Origin: Trachythela sp. YZ-2020 | Lineage: Eukaryota > Cnidaria > Anthozoa > Malacalcyonacea > Clavulariidae | Assembly: GCA_016169945.1 (NCBI GenBank) | Contig: JADLSH010000282.1 | Coordinates: 186,001 to 250,000, forward strand | Direction of reading: 5' to 3' | DNA: 64,000 nucleotides | Part shown: one piece after another, positions 61,702-64,000 of the stretch | Position numbering within the stretch: position 1 is the stretch's first letter | Layout: each line of letters opens with the position of its first letter | Made by a program: the position numbers and the translations under genes | The notes under the pieces: generated by a model | What the model was told of the DNA's origin: nothing | What the model saw: only the letters and a program-made list of their open reading frames with translations | Database searches by the model: none

Positions 61702-62180
61702 CTAAAGCAGAAGGAGAGAAAGGAAAAAAAGGTATTTATACGTAGTTCTCAAAAGTGAAGCGAGTTAATGTCAATAATTGTCAGTATTAAGAACATCGAA
61801 AAACTCAAACCAAAGGAATAGTGAATGTTTCTAACAGTCCAATGTTAATCTACAGTGGGACAGTTAATTACTCGAGCGATAAAGAAAGCCACAGTAGAGG
61901 AGACGCAAAATTTATGAATTTGTAGAATAATTAAATGGCGGATATTCAGTGAAAGCTACAACAAATTGCTCGCTAAATACCGAGAAATAAAGTCCGCATA
62001 ACAAAATAGACGACGATTTCTGGAGGAGGAGTTTTTTACTTCGCAAATACAAAGTAGAGCATAATACTAGAAATACATACATGCAGCAACCCCTCGCATT
62101 TTTAAACCGAACGATGGGAAATTACCAGTGGAGACTGTAGCAGCAAAGTATAAGGATAAATACAAGATGGATTTAGAATA
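61702..62180. other. Intron or intergenic sequence
   Basis: Upstream of the kinase exon. No coding signal. AGAAATACATACATGCAGCA at about 62065 resembles the arms of the fold-back repeat family. Confidence 0.4.
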
Positions 62181-62184
62181 ATGG

Positions 62185-64000
62185 AAAGGTGCGTTTGTGT
62201 GCAGTTTCCTTCGTTCATAAACTATGGATGTTCTGGTGAACTAAACATTATGAATGATGACATCATATTGGAATGCCAGTCAAAGCCTGGGATTTCTGCC
62301 CAGTCTGGAGCATTCCAGTATATATCAAAGCCGCAATTTTCACAATTTTATGGATTTTCGGAAAGAGATTGTGGGAAGGGTTCGAAGGTATGGAGTTCAA
62401 ATTTGAGAGTACATTTAAAGAAGGACTGCATTCAAATGAAATTGTGACAGAGCAGATTCGATGGTCATTTCAGGGAAAGGCGAAAAGTACAGTCGTCGGA
62501 TTTGGTACAGAGACATCATTAGAGGACGTGTTTGTCGCAACTGAACCAGTTTTAATGCGAAAGTTTTGCTGAATTAATCACTGCTGCCAGATATGGGGAA
62601 AAGAGGCATACATTAGTAATGAAGCCAAGTATGTAGGGCGAGCACATCAGTTGGTAGTCGAAGACCCTGGGGAAGTGCCCAGGGCATTCCGGATGGTCCA
62701 CCCAAATGGTTTAGCCAGATGGTTCAAGAGGTCAAAGCAATGGCCTCTACCTCTGGGAGTAAACAAAGTGAACAGACTGGCAGGGGGTGGAGAGCTGGAA
62801 ACCGGGAAACAAGGGGTCTAGAAGAGATCCCCCGTTTGTTACCGTTGTGGTCAAGCTGGTCACTTAAAGATCGGTTGTCGAAATACCCCAACGAATGGGA
62901 ACTCTTTGGGGAAATGGCGGGAAAACGGGAATCAACCTTTGAAGAGGGGCGGTATACCTTTCTTGCAGTATATCTCAGTTAATATATCATTTCCAGAAAA
63001 TGAGGCGGGTGCATACGAAGAAATGACAACTTTTGCCCTGCTTGTGCCTAATACAGCATACAATCAGGGAGTTCCAGCTGTTATTGGTACTAATTTGTTG
63101 AGGCACTATGCTAGTAAATATGATCGTCTGAGCAAGACAGAGAGAAGCCAACGACGGCCTCCCCAGCGTGGCACCGTGTTTTCCAAGCAAATGTGACACA
63201 CAAAAAATTTTGCCAAAGAGAAAGTGGTCAGCCAAAGATCAATTCCACACTCCACCACCTATTAACAGTTGGTGCTCATGAATCCATTGTTGTCTGGGCT
63301 TATGTAATTCTACTGCAGGGTTTAGGTGCAAAGCCATGGTAGAGGCCACTGTCACTTCAAGATTACCTCCAGATGTAGTGGTCACACCATCGCTAGTTTG
63401 TTTGGCTCCTGGGAAAATCGACCTGCAAAATACCTGTGGAAATCACAAATAACTCAGGTTTACCTATTACTCTACCACCGAAAATTGTTACTGGTGAATT
63501 GCATCTGGTGTCAGAAGTGGTGAATGTGGGAAGCATGCCGGAGAGATCACCAACTCAAGGTGATGATTGCTCGGTTAACGTGGAGCATACGCCCTTACGG
63601 AAACACAAGAGAGGAAAGTCAAACATTGTTGAAGGAGATAGACTATATCTTCGCAAAGAGTAATAATGACTTGGGCTGCACTTTATAAGTGCAGCATGGA
63701 ATTAAGCTGACAGGTGACAAGCCTGTAAAGCAACCATGTCAGAGAGTCCCACCACGACAGTTGGACGAATTTCGTGAAGCAGTGAAAGATATGCTCGAGG
63801 CTGGTGTCATCAGGGAATCCAAGAGTCCCTACTCTTCCCCTGTTGTACTTGTCCGTAAAAAGGACAAAGGTTTGAGAAAACAATCAAAGACGCATACCCA
63901 ATCCCGCGTATTAAGGAGACACTGGAAGCTCTCCAAGGGGCAAAATGGTTTTGCACCCTTGATCTTCAGAGTGGATACCTGGAGGTCGAGGTGGCCGAAA
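62185..64000 (+). pseudogene. Ty3/gypsy element, gag to RT start, runs off the window
   Basis: Gag-like segment at 62273-62570 (TEQIRWSFQGKAKSTVVGFG). A CCHC zinc knuckle at 62837-62878 (CYRCGQAGHLKIGC). Protease-like region at 62960-63120 (TTFALLVPNTAYNQGVPAVI, GTNLL). RT start from about 63690 (LDEFREAVKDMLEAGVIRES, PYSSPVVLVRKKDKG, then a frameshift with a short deletion near 63865 before motif A). Several stops and frame changes. No LTR was identified in the window. Confidence 0.8.

Noticed and set aside
62987..63883. Minus-strand open frames opposite the gypsy element
   Set aside because: Antisense shadows of gag-pol coding sequence.
1..64000. tRNA, rRNA or snRNA genes
   Set aside because: No cloverleaf with A and B boxes or conserved snRNA core was recognised by eye; a covariance-model scan would be needed to exclude them.

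Overview
The window looks like nuclear DNA of an early-branching animal, most likely a cnidarian. This is inferred from spliced host genes (an ankyrin-repeat gene with three exons of consistent phase, and an IRE1/RNase L-type kinase exon), AT-rich intergenic DNA, and a mobile-element set of CR1/jockey-type LINEs (one with a 2A motif), a PAT/Ngaro-type DIRS element, a Penelope-like element, Ty3/gypsy fragments, many fold-back MITEs and a Polinton. The species cannot be fixed from sequence alone.

Layout: 0-2.6 kb, a complete three-exon ankyrin gene on the minus strand. 2.6-16 kb, gene-poor DNA with a LINE 3' end, a GC-rich minisatellite and several palindromic MITEs. 16.2-20.6 kb, a tyrosine-recombinase retroelement with split direct repeats. 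20.6-24.5 kb, a decayed 2A-bearing LINE split near its 5' end by a mariner-type MITE with TA duplications. 24.8-25.1 kb, a fold-back element with a 9-bp target duplication. 25.3-27 kb, another LINE. 28.6-30.1 kb, a Penelope-like fragment. 30.2-31.7 kb and 52.7-54.3 kb are the two halves of one LINE on the minus strand. Between them, 31,711-52,743, sits a complete Polinton (Maverick). 54.3-55.2 kb is a gypsy pol remnant. 55.2-59 kb is a three-armed fold-back repeat with 92-bp tandem repeats. 60.0-60.5 kb is a LINE 3' end. 60.8-61.7 kb is the kinase exon. 62.2-64 kb is a second gypsy element that runs off the window.

The Polinton is the centrepiece: 21,033 bp, inverted repeats of about 290 bp, termini AG...CT, and a palindromic 6-bp target duplication CACGTG. 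Removing it with one duplication copy restores the reading frame of the interrupted LINE, so it is a clean insertion. It has 29 apparently intact genes in alternating strand blocks. These include protein-primed PolB with an OTU-like N-terminus, a retroviral-type integrase, an A32/FtsK-type packaging ATPase, a major capsid candidate, a penton-like minor capsid candidate, small membrane proteins, an acylation-signal protein, five zinc/cysteine-rich small proteins and two BRO-N proteins. It also encodes a 606-residue collagen-like fibre whose N-terminus matches that of the gene just upstream, suggesting a common docking peptide. No adenovirus-type maturation protease was recognised. Gene junctions are very compact: an ATAAA/AATAAA-like motif lies just before nearly every start codon, and strong stem-loops follow many stop codons. 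The two outermost genes start where the inverted repeats end, so both would be driven inward from near-identical promoters. Together the genes describe a virus-like element able to replicate, integrate and possibly form a decorated particle.
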